64,000 nt of DNA, from assembly GCF_040802235.1 (NCBI RefSeq), contig NC_133167.1, positions 48,414,001 through 48,478,000 on the forward strand, written 5' to 3'. A program made the translations under genes and the position numbers. This DNA is from Manis javanica. Its lineage: Eukaryota > Chordata > Mammalia > Pholidota > Manidae. The notes below the pieces were generated by a model. That model did not search any database, was not told the origin of the DNA, and saw only the letters and a list, made by a program, of their open reading frames with translations. Shown here piece after piece: positions 53,794-64,000 of the stretch. The first letter of the stretch is position 1, and every line of letters starts with the position of its first letter.

Positions 53794-54528
53794 TGTAATG
53801 GCAGTCTTTTCAACTCACTGCCTCTCAACTCCGATACACCCTGCATTCTCGTCACCCTAATCCCACAGTTAACACTTTACAGCATGGCAGAATTCCTTGA
53901 GCTCCAACCTCCCTTGCCCTCATGCACAAAAAGAGCTGCTTTCCTTCCCATCATGGTCAGTAGCTCTTTGATCACCTCAGCCATTGGGGCAGGGTTTTCG
54001 GGAGAAGCCTTGGGTCACTCTCTATAGGCAGTTAGAGATCTCAACGCCAAACTTGAGGGAGCCCTGACATCCACTGCCGATTCTCTAACCTCTCTCCAAA
54101 GACAGGTCACTTCGCTAGCTAAAGTCACCCTTCAAAACCGGCGGGCCCTAGATCTGCTTACAGCCGAGAAGGGCGGCACCTGCGTCTTCCTCTGGGAAGA
54201 GTGCTGCTATTACATCAACGAATCCAGCATTGTAGAGACTGACATTACCAAACTCACCGACCTTGCCTCCAGTCTCCACTCTGCTTCCAATTCCAACCCA
54301 TTCTCGTCAATACTAACAAACCCCCTCCTCACCTGGCTCTGGCCCATTGCAGGCCCCATAATAATCATTCTTCTCGCCTGTCTCTTCTTACCCTGTATAA
54401 TAAAGTTCATCAAATCCCAAGTCAGAAAAATCTCTAATCAAGCTTTCAACCAGCTTTTACTCAGGAACTACCAGCTTCTGGCCACAGAAGATCCCTCACC
54501 CTCACGTGACCTCCTCACCACATGCTGA
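52826..54528 (+). pseudogene. env: Outer ERV env (SU and TM)
   Basis: The ATG at 52826 starts a hydrophobic signal peptide (FSSFTALLLFSSFLL). An indel in a C-rich run near 52885 then shifts the frame to the one that stays open to 53791. SU has many N-x-S/T sites and a CFLC thiol-exchange motif (53533-53544). A KR cleavage site lies at 53929-53934. TM keeps a fusion peptide, LQNRRALDLLTAEKGG (from 54130), CX6CC (54181-54207), a membrane span (PIAGPIIIILLACLFL) and a tail ending at TGA 54526-54528. Damage from SU onward is two in-frame TAGs, at 53791 and 54025. Env would bind a receptor and fuse membranes. As it stands it cannot be read through. Confidence 0.9.
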
Positions 54529-54788
54529 GATGGACCCCTCTCTCCACTGGAAACTGTTCCTGGAAACAATAGCCGCAGACGCCTGGCTCCTGACACCCAT
54601 ATCCTCTTGGCCAACCTATGGTTACAGGGAACCTTCATTGATTTCCAACCTGAAGAAGTCCACATCTACTCATCCTTACTGTGGGGAGTCCTATCAACCC
54701 TTTCCTCCCAATCCTCAAGCCCTCACTTCCTTCTCCGCCCCTGTTCAGCAGGAAGCAGCCAGAGAGAAAGCAACGTCCACAAACCCAT
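54529..54788 (+). other. Outer ERV, env to polypurine tract
   Basis: 260 bp between the env stop and the polypurine tract, with overlapping open frames of 91-94 codons but no known accessory-gene motif. Probably 3' untranslated ERV sequence. Confidence 0.55.
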
Positions 54789-54806
54789 AGAGGAGAAAGG
54801 GGGGAA
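54789..54806 (+). promoter_or_regulatory. Outer ERV polypurine tract
   Basis: AGAGGAGAAAGGGGGGAA lies directly before the 3' LTR. It is uninterrupted purine. Confidence 0.95.
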
Positions 54807-55055
54807 TGAAGGGTCCCCACCAGTAAGATGGCAAACTTCCGGCTTCTCTTCGGGGTCCTCAGTTCCCGCCGGCGCCACCTGAAGCCCAATCACCTCTCGC
54901 CCCCCTCCCAATCCCAGCACCTAGCCAACAGCCACCAGCCCCGTAGAAGTGACACCTCAATCAATTCATGCCCCCTCCTATATAACCCAGCACCTTTCCC
55001 TAATAAAGCGGAACTCTCCGGTGAATTGCTGCTATGTGTCGCTCCTTTCCTTTCA
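54807..55055 (+). repeat. Outer ERV 3' LTR
   Basis: 249 bp, no length change from the 5' LTR and four transitions relative to it (t/c, a/g, t/c, c/t). AATAAA and the GT-rich segment downstream are kept. Followed by the AAAGT target copy at 55056-55060. Confidence 0.95.
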
Positions 55056-55372
55056 AAAGTTCTTTTTCCCTTCACACCATGGGATCTTTCACATTTAAAG
55101 TTTAGATTTGTGTTCACCCTTATAATCTATGTAATGTTCTTTTAAACCATTTTCTCCAACTTTTAAACTATTTTAAATAGAACTAAACATGATATATTTA
55201 AAAGTGATACATGTTTTATAACAGGCAGCAGGTAGAAATCTTAAACAAGTGCTTCATTGACTAAAGGCATCTGCTGAGAATTAGTGAGAACACCTTTACA
55301 ATTTACCAGGAATTATTTTTAAAATCTCACAAAATTTGTTTCTTTGAAACCCAATAAAGTGAATTAGCTGTG

Positions 55373-56285
55373 TTAGGCAGAATGGTAGACATAAGTGGGT
55401 GGAGGGAGAATAAGGCCAGTAAAGCCCACTTAAAGGGACTCAGAGGGTTAACCAGATAAAACTAGAGACCAGAAGGTACTCACAGAGTTAATAAGTTAAT
55501 TAGTTGAAGTTCTAAAGGCCATGAGTGACTTAGAATGTTGGGATGCTCCCTAGATAAAGAGAAGTATCTGAGCACAGCCATGTCTTCATTGTATCAATCA
55601 GATTAAGCCATTGTGAAATCTACTTAGCCTGCAAAAAGGCCCAGCTTATCTTATTTTTTAACTTAACCTATATGCTGTTTTTTTCCCCTCTTCCTCTAGT
55701 CTCCTAAGGAAGTTTGTAAGCAGAACAAGAGACAGATCTCCAAAGTGTAAATAAACCTATGTGGACAAAGAATGCTGGGATCTGGACCAACACAGTCACC
55801 TAAATAACCCTTTTCTTAAGGCAAAACTTCAAAGGAATTATGAATCACCTGAATATAATATCATGCCTTATGGTGACCCTTACTCCAGAAACCTTATAAA
55901 GCCCCAGAACCCTAATTCCTTAAGTGCACTTCCTCTCTGAGATTGCCTGCACTCGCCTTTCTTTAAGTGTGTCACTCTGTCTGTTCTACTCCAGATAAGT
56001 AGGGAGAGGCTGCTGAGAGCTCTGATCTGGGGCTTGCAAGTTCCTGTCACATAGGTGACCCCGAAGGATCTGCAGCTATATGATTGTGCTCCTTAGTAGC
56101 CTGCCTGAAAATCTTCTTTCCTTTGGGAAGTTCTCAGAACATAATCTCACTGCATCCAGTGCTCTGTGGCTCCCCCAAATCCTGGGATGGTAGGGGTTTA
56201 GTTCCTACATGGTGGAGATTCAAGCAGGCACTGGACACTAGGTGACTCTGGCTTAAGGAGTTGGCAGGGGGTGTGCCCTATGCCA
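55373..56285 (+). mobile_element. Class I ERV LTR plus leader, partial
   Basis: It starts TGTTAGGCAGAATGG, similar to the start of family B LTRs on the minus strand. It runs through AATAAA-like 'gtaaataaac' and 'accttataaagcccc' to 'cctgtcaca' at about 56052. 'aggtgaccccgaagg' follows, in the place of a primer site that I cannot assign to a tRNA with confidence. Leader-like text ('acatggtggagattcaagcaggcactgg') continues to about 56.28 kb. No coding region survives. Confidence 0.5.
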
Positions 56286-56502
56286 AGTAGCAGTAAATGA
56301 GCTTCCCTTTCCTCCCTCTGTTTTTCCTTCCTTTCTGCTTTATTCAGGTAAACCTGCCTTTGTCTACCTTGCCTGTCCTGCTCCTCCCTTGGAGTGTATT
56401 CAAATAAAACCTCAACTCTGCTTCACTACTGTGTCTCCACTCTTCAATTCTTTGTGACAGTGAGGACAAAAACCAAGGAGAATAAACTCAACTCCCCAAC
56501 AG
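56286..56502 (+). mobile_element. Family B-like LTR, R-U5 part, plus strand
   Basis: 'ttggagtgtattcaaataaaacctcaactctgcttcactactgtgtctccactcttcaattctttg' is the sense version of the family B LTR polyadenylation region (compare the reverse complement of 28660-28710). It ends 'ctccccaaca'. It may be the 3' LTR remnant of the element starting at 55373. Confidence 0.6.
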
Positions 56503-57759
56503 ATGTATGTCTGGAATTTTGTAGTGATTTCAAATGAATGAGATTTATTAAGTAATACTTGTAAGAACTGTTATCTTCCATAGTACTCTATTCTAGTGGA
56601 ACCCAAGCTACAGAGCTAGATTTTAAAGTCTCACTTTTATTTATGAAATGGGAAAATTCAAATGGACATATCCCTTTGAAACTGAATCATGTTTAGAGTC
56701 CCTAAATTCATTCTTTCATTAATTCAAAAATTATTTATTGAATGTCAGTTGTATATAAATCACTATTCTAGGACTGGAGAAAGATTTAGTGAACAAAAGG
56801 AGTAGATGTTTAAAGGTGCAAATATTATGATCTTAGCATGTTCAAGGGGTCAGAAAGAAAACTATTTGCATTTATATAATGGAAAGAAATATGACTTCCT
56901 TAAGAAAAAATTGTTAACAGATATTTGTGCATTTCCATATGTTAACATACTTCTGTTTGCAGCTTTTCCATATATATCCCCCCTGAGGTGATCATTTGCA
57001 ATGTTGCTGAGGCATAGATTTGAATTTAAGGTGCTGCAAAATAGGAGATCTGCAACACATAAATTATTTGTTAAGTGAAGTGTGGGGACCCAAGGGCAGG
57101 CCGCTCCAGGATGTGCCATTGTGACAAGCAGATTATTTTGAGCTGAAAACCGTCAAGGCCCAAAAGACTCAGGAAGATAGTTTTACCTTCCCACCACTAC
57201 TCCTACTGCATAAAAAGAATTTAGGTGGAGGAACTGCTTCAGGAGGAGAGCTATCACGGTAGATAACTATTATAATGTAAACTATGTTCTGGTAGACTGG
57301 GAGGGATGTAGCTAGGGGTTTAAAATTCCTCACTGTGCCCCCTCTTTGTTTCTGTATGGCCCAGCAAATATTTATGAAACATTTGCTCTTTTTATATTCC
57401 TGTGAATTACTTCCCTTTTCCTTTGAAGGCTCAGACCCCCCCCCCCCATCCCCTTCTTCACTCAGGATGACATATATACCTCATTCTTCCTGACCACCTT
57501 TGAAATCCTCCTCTATGGTTTCCCTTTAGGGAGTTTTTCTTTTTCTCCTAGTAATCGGTCTCCTGTCAATTTGATTCTTAGAATGGCTAGAAGAACCTTG
57601 AAGTGCAGAGAAAGTTTCTTTCTTCCCAACAGAATTTAGCTAGCTGTCATGAAGCACATCACAGCTTGATTTGTAATTCTCTACTTGTGGTTAAGTATGT
57701 AGTAATAATCCTTATGGCATTATTTAGTGTTTGAATTTTTGGGCAAATTTATGTCCATT
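56503..57759. other. Unassigned DNA
   Basis: A weak L2-like block lies at about 56705-56800 ('attcattctttcattaattcaaaaattatttattgaatg'). A C10 run lies near 57438. No gene seen. Confidence 0.4.
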
Positions 57760-58341
57760 TGTTGCTCTGGAAGGAGGTTCCCCTCTCTGGGCAAGTCACT
57801 ATGAATTCAGTGAGACTGAATAAAGACAAGGGCAAGTTGGGAGTTAAAAGGGGTTAATACCATGTTTATATTCATGGTGGTGGCCGAGCTGTGTAGAAGT
57901 GGCTGGTTCCAGTGCTGCCGCCTCCTGCTCCCTAGCACCTGGCTCTGTCCTTTCCCTCCCTAGTGCTGGGGCTGTGCAGCAGCCTTCTGCTGCCTCCAAT
58001 CTTGTGCCTGCCCCACCCCCACTGCTCTCCAGCACTCTCTCCTGTTCTTCCTTCCCTGCCCCCAGCACTGGGAGGAAGTGTGTGGGTGGATCTCTAGGAT
58101 GACTGGTGGATGCCAGACCAAAGTCATGTACCAGGAACTGAGGAGAGAACAGAAGGGGGGGTTTCCTCTCCACTCCTCCCTCGGGCCAGTACTTATCTGA
58201 CTGATTGGTGGCTCTGTCACTGGTAAATAACCGGCTGGTCTCTTAAGTATGCAAAACAGGCTCTTTCATGTCTACAGTGGGTGATTAATTAAAGCCAGGT
58301 GGGAATCCTGGTCATGGTCATAAATTTCCATTTTCTCTACA
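57760..58341 (-). mobile_element. Solo LTR, ERVL-like, antisense
   Basis: 582 bp, TGTTGC...TCTACA on plus (TGTAGAGAAAATGG start on minus). The ends match the LTRs of the small provirus at 30.5-31.7 kb. Flanking 5-mers CCATT and CTATT agree at four of five bases, consistent with class III integration. The GC-rich middle gives chance open frames on both strands (57844-58220). Confidence 0.7.
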
Positions 58342-58775
58342 CTATTGTTTCCACATTTAAGAGAGTTTTAGGATATATCATTTTGTAAGCCGAGAATTTT
58401 ACAATGCTTTTTGTGATTTATTGCTTCCTTTTGGTTTTCACTTAGAATTTTTTAAGCCATTTTGAAAGTTTAAATACTGGGAGCATAGGGATAAGAATGC
58501 CCATTGAAGGTTTTCTGAGATTGTTCATGGTTCAAAACTGTAAAAGCTTTGAAGAGTGAGGAGAGTGGTAACAGTTGCACGGGTGGTACTAATTAGGATA
58601 AAGGAATCCAAACAAAAGATATAACAGAGTGAAGAGGAATCATTACTTTTTGTCAACCATTCTGCTCAAAGAAAGATTATTTACTTAGGAATAAAAGAAG
58701 TGGAACTTCTGTTTTTTCTTTTGTTTCATTCTGTTTAATTTGAGAGGGCATTTCTCATTGTAACTTCAGGGAGAG

Positions 58776-59075
58776 GAAATCCCAGGCAAAATACCTGTAA
58801 AACTGAAATCAGTCAAAGGGAGAAATAAAGTTTAAAACCCATTTATTGCTTACAAACTGCAGTCTGGGACCATTTCTCTTTCCTGCTCCATCAGAAGCAA
58901 GCCAGCCCTCCCCCTAAAGCTCTCAGGTTCAGATAAGCCCTAGGTCGCCCAGGTAATTACCCATTGATACGGAGATGAACCAGTCTTCACCCCTGAGAAA
59001 TGCCTGTTGATATGAAGATGCACTAAAGCCAGGTGAGATATTCTGGAAATATTACAATTTTACCCATACTCATAG
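58776..59075 (-). mobile_element. LTR fragment, family C, antisense
   Basis: It matches 41630-41964 in reverse complement, including the AATAAA block ('cccatttattgcttacaaactgcagtc') and 'gatgcactaaagccaggtgagatattctgg'. The U3 end is truncated. Confidence 0.75.
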
Positions 59076-59286
59076 AAAAATATGCAGGATCTTAATCATT
59101 CTAAGAAAAAAACTGTATAATTTAATTTAAAATGGATTTATTCTGTTCAATGAATTATTTGAGTTTGTACAAGGAATTGGGAGGGTTGAGTTGTCTTATT
59201 GAAATATTGGGTGTCACTCTTTGGTTTCAGACCCTTAGGTATTTCTCACTGCATTTACAATAAAATTCAAAGTTTCCAATGTGAAA

Positions 59287-59845
59287 TTTTATGGGTTGAA
59301 TTTGTTCTCCTCAGTTCTTGTCCCAGTTGTAACAGAGTTGAAAGGCAGAGACACAGTAGCAAAGCAGAGCAAAACTTTTGTTTGAATACACCCCAAGGGT
59401 GGAGTGGGACAGAGTCTTGATCGAGAAAGTCCCCAGACTTTCAGGGGAGGGCCTATTTATCATGACCCATCTGGGAGGCACTTCTTTGATTGACAGGGTG
59501 AGGACATTTGATTGACAGTTCTAGTTATACACTCCTTCCTCTTGGTGTGCATGTCTTTTTCCAAAATGCACACAGAAAAACCCATAGAGTGGGGATGAGG
59601 GTAGGGGTGGGGAAGGAGATCAAAACTGCAATTTTTTTTAAGGAGATGATGAAGTTTTTAGTTTTGTATGATTGTGCCTGTGTTGGGACTGGTTTGTCCT
59701 GGTCCCAATAGGCAAGAAGTTATCTCTTGGCAAAACTTTTGCTGTCTTCATATGGGACCCTCTATCTGGGTCGAGTTTGGGCAATTTTTTCCTTGAACCT
59801 TATCTCCCCTTTTCCAGCTGCTTATGTCTATCTTTCTGTCTAACA
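59287..59845 (-). mobile_element. Solo LTR, class I family B, copy 3
   Basis: Homologous along its length to 28608-29163: 'gaaaggcagagacacagtagcaaagcagagcaaaacttttgtttgaatacaccccaag', 'ttgattgacagttctagttatacactccttcctcttgg', 'ggtcccaataggcaagaagttatctcttggcaaaa'. Possible 4-bp flanks are GAAA and GAAG. No internal region. Confidence 0.8.
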
Positions 59846-60049
59846 GAAGGAAAGGCCTTCTGTGGGACAGCCCTTAGCAACTGCTCTTCTCAGCCTTTAC
59901 CCCCCGGGCCTGCTGAAGTCACTACGGTTCTCTGTGACACACAGTTTCAGGCCACTGTGACTTTGCTTATTCTTTCTCCATCCTGCCCTCCTGGGACTAA
60001 GTGAGACAGGAAAGGTTTCCTGAGTGATGTGATACCTTAGCAGAAAAGT

Positions 60050-60240
60050 GGTTTAAACAAATGGTTCCCAAACTTTAGTATGCTTCAGACTCTCCCAGAA
60101 AGCTAGCTTGCTAAATGACAAATTACTACATTTCCAGGGGACTTAAGATTCAGCAGGTTTGGGAGGTGAACCCCAGGGAACTGCATTTTAATAACACTCC
60201 AGGGGATTTGATGCAGATGGTTCATGATCACACTTTGAGT
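60050..60240. mobile_element. MER5A-like hAT fossil
   Basis: 'ggttcccaaactttagtatgcttcagactctcccagaaagct', 'gattcagcaggtttgggaggtgaaccccagggaactgcattttaataacactccaggggatttgatgcagatggttcatgatcacactttgagta' is a clear MER5A-type sequence, the best preserved in the window. Confidence 0.85.
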
Positions 60241-60819
60241 AAATCTGCCTTAACAGATGAATAGCCCTTGCCTAGGCAGAAAGGAGGCTGGATAATTGAA
60301 TAAGATGGCATTCCAGATGTAGGCACACCCTGAGCAAAGGCACAAAGACAGTGGTGTGCTGGAGCTAGCTCAGGCTGGCTTGCAGGAGTTGGTTGTTAAA
60401 TTGTAGGAATTGTGTGAGCTGTTTGTTCAATGCAGCCATTATTAAAATTAGATTATATGAACTTGCAATTAAATAAATTATATTAAAAGCAAATGTAATA
60501 TCATTGAAAACTCATCACTTCCTAATTATTTCGGTAGATTGTACTGTCATTTATGCTCTTAAGCATTATCTATGCTCTTAGGGTTATTTATGTCTATTGT
60601 ACCTGTGTGGTGGAACTGCTGTGTAATTATGTGCTATTGTGTATCTCTTCTCAACTCCATGTTCAGTAATGCTATGTTAGTAGCTTGAAATTCACTGTGG
60701 TGGGATTATTTGCAACATGGAAATTGGCAAATATTACAAATCAGGGCTCCCCCTATATCCTGTCCCTGGCCCAAGCCAATTTAAATCATATCACTGCACG
60801 AGGATGGGAAAAAGGTGGT
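60241..60819. other. Mostly unassigned DNA
   Basis: 'gatggcattccagatgtaggcacaccctgagcaaaggcacaaagacagtg' (about 60305-60350) looks like the beginning of the same old family as 60.82-61.33 kb. The rest is unrecognised. Confidence 0.4.
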
Positions 60820-61330
60820 TGTATCTAGTGGAATACAAGCAGTGTGATGCTTCTGGAACTTTTGCTGGAAGTAGCTAAATATGGAGCTGAAGAAATAGGT
60901 CCTGGCCATACCGTGGAGTGCTTTGTGGCCCGGTTTTGAGAAGCATGGACTTTATTCTTGTGATGATGGAAAACTATTGTGTCAGTTTAGACTATAGAGT
61001 GTACTCTTCAGATTTAATTTTGGAAAGGTGGCTCTGTGGAGGATGATTTTGAAGCTGACAAAACCAAGGACAGGGACCATTCAGGAGGCCATATCCATAT
61101 GGCAGATGATGAATTGGACCAAGGTAGTAGAGGTATAGATGGAGGAGAGGGAATTGGGGGAAACTAGGAAATACTTAGAAGTTAAACTTGACAGTGGTCA
61201 GAATAGTGATGACAGAGTGAGGGGGTCATGTGTGACATAAATTTCTAACCTGGGTGACCAAGTGGGTGGTGGTGCAAGTCAATGAAATAGAGAATTCAGG
61301 AGTAAGAGCAAGTTTAGATGGGAAAAATGA
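60820..61330 (+). repeat. Ancient interspersed repeat
   Basis: 'gaagcatggactttattcttgtgatgatggaaaactatt', 'ggaaaggtggctctgtggaggatgatt' and 'gaattggaccaaggtagtagaggtatagatggagg' follow the old family also seen at 11.8-12.7 kb. Confidence 0.5.
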
Positions 61331-62379
61331 TGTGTACACTAGAAATTTGTTGTTATACATGTGAATCCTTATTATAGTGCTTCTCTAACTTTTTCATGTT
61401 AAGACACCCATAGAAATGAAAACGTGGCATGTAAGCTGACAGGAAGAAGCTGCTGAAGGTTAGATGCAACTAACTTCTGGTTCTAGTCACCTCAGCTGCT
61501 GCTCTTCTTGCCTCAGAGGCTGGGGAGATCAATACAGTGGCCCACATATAACCTGCTGGAGACATATCATTTTGGAAACTTCCAAATTGCACTCACTATT
61601 CTTTTGTATCTCTAAGCACAAAAAAAAGGTTAGAGGTGGAAAAAAAAAAATAGTTGTACATAAAGTATACATAAATGCATCTTGTTAAAATGCTCACAGC
61701 TCAGTTAAGTAACATATTTAGTATTGATGGGTCCTATTAGAAGGTGGGAGAGCTGAGAATGAGAATTAAGAGCCTAGGATTTTCTCTCAAAATTGGAGAA
61801 ATAACAGTCACTCTGATTGAGGGCTATCTCATCACCACTGTGGTCTAGGGTTTCTCTGTTATCACTGAAAAGAAGTAGAAAACTGCAGTTAAGAATTGAG
61901 ATCCTTCAAGCTAATTAGTAGTGCAAAAGGAAGCAAGTTAATGGCTTATTTTACTTAATGGGCAATTATAGGAAAAAGAAAATTGAATATTTTTAGTATA
62001 AATTGAGAGAAAAGACTGTCCGTGGTTTGGCCTATAGCCAGAAGACTTGTAACAGTAAGAAATACCTAAATTTCTATTTCTTTTTAAGGCCTGGGAAAGT
62101 TATTTTTATTTACCATAAAGTCCCACGGTATATACTTTTTTGTTTTTCAGATCCATATCCAGTTAAATCTATGTTTATATCATATTTTCTATGCTAAAAA
62201 TGAGGAGGTAGCATCCCTAAAATGTTATTTAGTACTTAGAGCAACAATGAGACAAACTATGGGGTAAGATCATACAGAACCATCCTCAAAAATCCAGGCT
62301 GTATAGAAACAGTACATATGTGGATATAGATAGAACATATTATGTAGACATTAAGAAATATTCTGCCTTTAGGAGCTCA
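61331..62379. other. Unassigned DNA
   Basis: No gene or named repeat. The 74-codon frame at 61464-61688 ends in an A-run region without motifs. Confidence 0.4.
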
Positions 62380-62900
62380 CAGTCATAAGAACAGGGCCTA
62401 GAGGAGAAGACAAGCACATAGGCAGTGTGATGATACGCACAAATTCTGCAGTCACAGAACTCAAAGGAGATGTACTTCACTGAACCTGGGAGGGAAGGGA
62501 GGTGGGGGCAGCCAGGAGGGAGTAATGGGAGTTGAGACTGAGTCTTTCAGGAACAGGAGGGCATGAGAGAACATTGCTCCTGTGGAAGTTCAAGTGGTGC
62601 TGTATCATGACTCGGCTGGAGGAAAGGACAGGAGCTAAAGTTGGACAGTCAAGCAAGGAGCACTGTAGGAAAGCCAGGAAGTGTAGCTGAAAAGTGTGGA
62701 TTTTTATCCTGAAAGGAACTGAGAGCCATTGGTGGATTTTGTAAGGGGATTAGTATAAATTGTTTTAGTAAAAAGATTCATTTGGCAAGAGAGGAGAGAA
62801 CAAAGACTGGGGAGATGACAAGGGAAGCAGGGAGGGAGACTAGTTGAGAGACTTAATAATCCAAGTGAAAATTACTATAAATCTGAGTTAAAGCAGGCAG
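62380..62900 (+). repeat. Ancient interspersed repeat
   Basis: 'gtgtggatttttatcctgaaaggaactgagagccattggtggattttgtaaggggattagtataa', 'aagattcatttggcaagagaggagagaacaaagactgggg' match the same old family, again in plus orientation. Confidence 0.5.
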
Positions 62901-64000
62901 TGTGCATATTGTGGAAGGAATAAATTCAGACCTGTTTGGGGAAGGGAATTTGGAGACTGACTGTGGTGAGGGAAAGAGAGAGCAGGAGAAACTGAGATTC
63001 GTTTGGTCTAATCCATTGGGTGCATGTGGTACTTTTCCCTGGTAGAGGTGAAAAAGAAGACTGAGCAAGTCACAGCGCATTATATTGATTCCCATCACTA
63101 CTGATGCCTCCATTTCTAAAATACTGCCAATCTGCAATTGATGGGAAGTAAATTACTGACATCACATGACTTGAACAGTGAGAACACAAGAAAATTTATA
63201 TTTTTAAGGAGAACTGAACATTTATATGAGGAAAAATATGTAAATACTTGTAATTACAAAGTTGTTACTTCCTCATGTTATTGCTACAAATTCTTGCACT
63301 GGGAGTGACCAAATAAAAAGAAATGGTACAATATCATCAGGTATTCAATAAATTAGGCCAGCTTCGTTATATGAAGAATACATGTTCAGCTAAACCAATG
63401 TGCTAGAATGGGTAGCTTTAAGTTAACATAATGCAGTTGGGGGAAATAAAACTATTTTTTACTTGTTGTTTTGAAATCTATATGTACTTCAGTATTTTGG
63501 TATTTGTGATGTATTGGGCATCTTTTGACCATTGCTAGTGATTGCTAAAGGATGGAGAAATTAAATAGATCTTAACTTTGCTGTGAAAGGTATAGCTATT
63601 AAGCTAAAAAATGGAAAAATATGTAAATAATAGATGTACTGCGGCTATAATGCCACATTTTATACTGAACACATTAGGCCTATGAAACATTTCATCAGGT
63701 TGTAATCCCATTTGAAATATGCATATGGAAATTATTAGAGTGAGCTCCTTGTTCATACTGGAAACCAATCAGTGGGAAATAAAAGCAACTTTTTCTGCTT
63801 TTATTATTTTCCTAATATCATTGTCTATCTTATTTAATGGATTTTAAAAAGTATTAGAAGTGTAAAAGAGTAAATATTCCTTTCCTAAAAATGATCATGT
63901 TTACTTTTAATTTTGGACCCAGAGTGTATTTTTTTTCTTTTGAAAATATTGGGTTAGAAACTAGGATGGATAGTCTTCATTATCTCTGAGAGAAATGTCA
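62901..64000. other. Unassigned DNA to window end
   Basis: AT-rich, no recognisable coding sequence. The 94-codon minus-strand frame at 62853-63137 overlaps old repeat sequence and has no motif. Confidence 0.4.

Larger units (their letters stand above)
42147..55055 (+). mobile_element. Outer class I ERV provirus (Phe-type PBS)
   Basis: A 12.9-kb plus-strand provirus flanked by a perfect 5-bp duplication AAAGT (42142-42146 and 55056-55060). Order: 249-bp LTR, primer site, repeat-rich GC leader, gag, protease, RT, env, polypurine tract, 249-bp LTR. The LTRs differ at four sites, all transitions (about 1.6%). A complete minus-strand ERV (43555-49073) and a 478-bp LTR-like segment (49400-49877) are inserted in gag. 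RNase H and integrase are deleted. Frameshifts and stops break every gene. The tRNA-Phe primer site and gene features suggest the ERV-F/Fc/H-like branch of gammaretrovirus-related ERVs, which I infer from motifs without an alignment. Confidence 0.95.

Noticed and set aside
42147-55055. Active, protein-competent provirus
   Set aside because: Gag, protease and RT are broken several times, integrase is deleted and gag is split by insertions.
57844-58220. A 109-codon minus frame and a 67-codon plus frame
   Set aside because: They lie wholly inside the ERVL-like LTR. The GC-rich composition explains the lack of stops.

Overview
The window looks like a gene-poor, AT-rich stretch of a placental mammal's nuclear genome. 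Evidence is the density of LINE-1 pieces (two young copies share one 3' UTR type), MIR and L2 relics, MER5A-like and Tigger-like DNA transposon fossils, and many solo LTRs of class I and class III endogenous retroviruses (ERVs). The sequence alone does not fix the species. I found no convincing host exon, host RNA gene or CpG-island promoter. Almost every long open frame is a transposon or retrovirus remnant, or chance.

Layout. 1-15 kb: old and younger LINE-1 copies on the minus strand (3.2-4.8, 6.2-7.85, 12.7-14.65 kb), one with a 220-bp segment in triplicate and an inverted 5' end, plus a decayed ERV pol piece near 11 kb and a Tigger-like fossil at 15.1-15.4 kb. 15-41 kb: mostly unassigned AT-rich DNA with MIR/L2 relics, minus-strand solo LTRs, a clean 729-bp retroposed element (26.1-26.8 kb), a 161-bp near-perfect direct repeat (27.4/28.4 kb), a small ERVL-like provirus (30.5-31.7 kb), and a LINE-1 whose tail has become (AT)53 (35.2-35.9 kb). 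41-60 kb: a dense nest of LTR elements. 60-64 kb: old repeats and unassigned DNA.

The centre of interest is 42147-55055. The outer element is a plus-strand class I provirus with 249-bp LTRs (4 differences, all transitions), a 5-bp target duplication AAAGT and a tRNA-Phe-type primer site. It has a GC-rich leader of tandem repeats, broken gag, protease and RT, a deletion of RNase H and integrase that joins pol to env in one open frame, and an env interrupted by few lesions. Its gag carries two insertions: (a) a 478-bp LTR-like segment containing a tRNA-Lys-like sequence, and (b) a complete minus-strand gammaretroviral element (43555-49073) with 522-bp LTRs that read as identical, a 4-bp target duplication CTAT and a proline-type primer site. 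The inner element keeps the 5' leader, an open glycosylated-Gag-type leader frame (non-AUG CTG start, membrane segment, running into the gag AUG), and the end of env. Between them lies about 3 kb with no recognisable gag or pol. It therefore looks like a recently mobilised, non-autonomous element that depends on proteins from another virus. This architecture, VL30-like or transducing-like, is the best candidate here for something undescribed.
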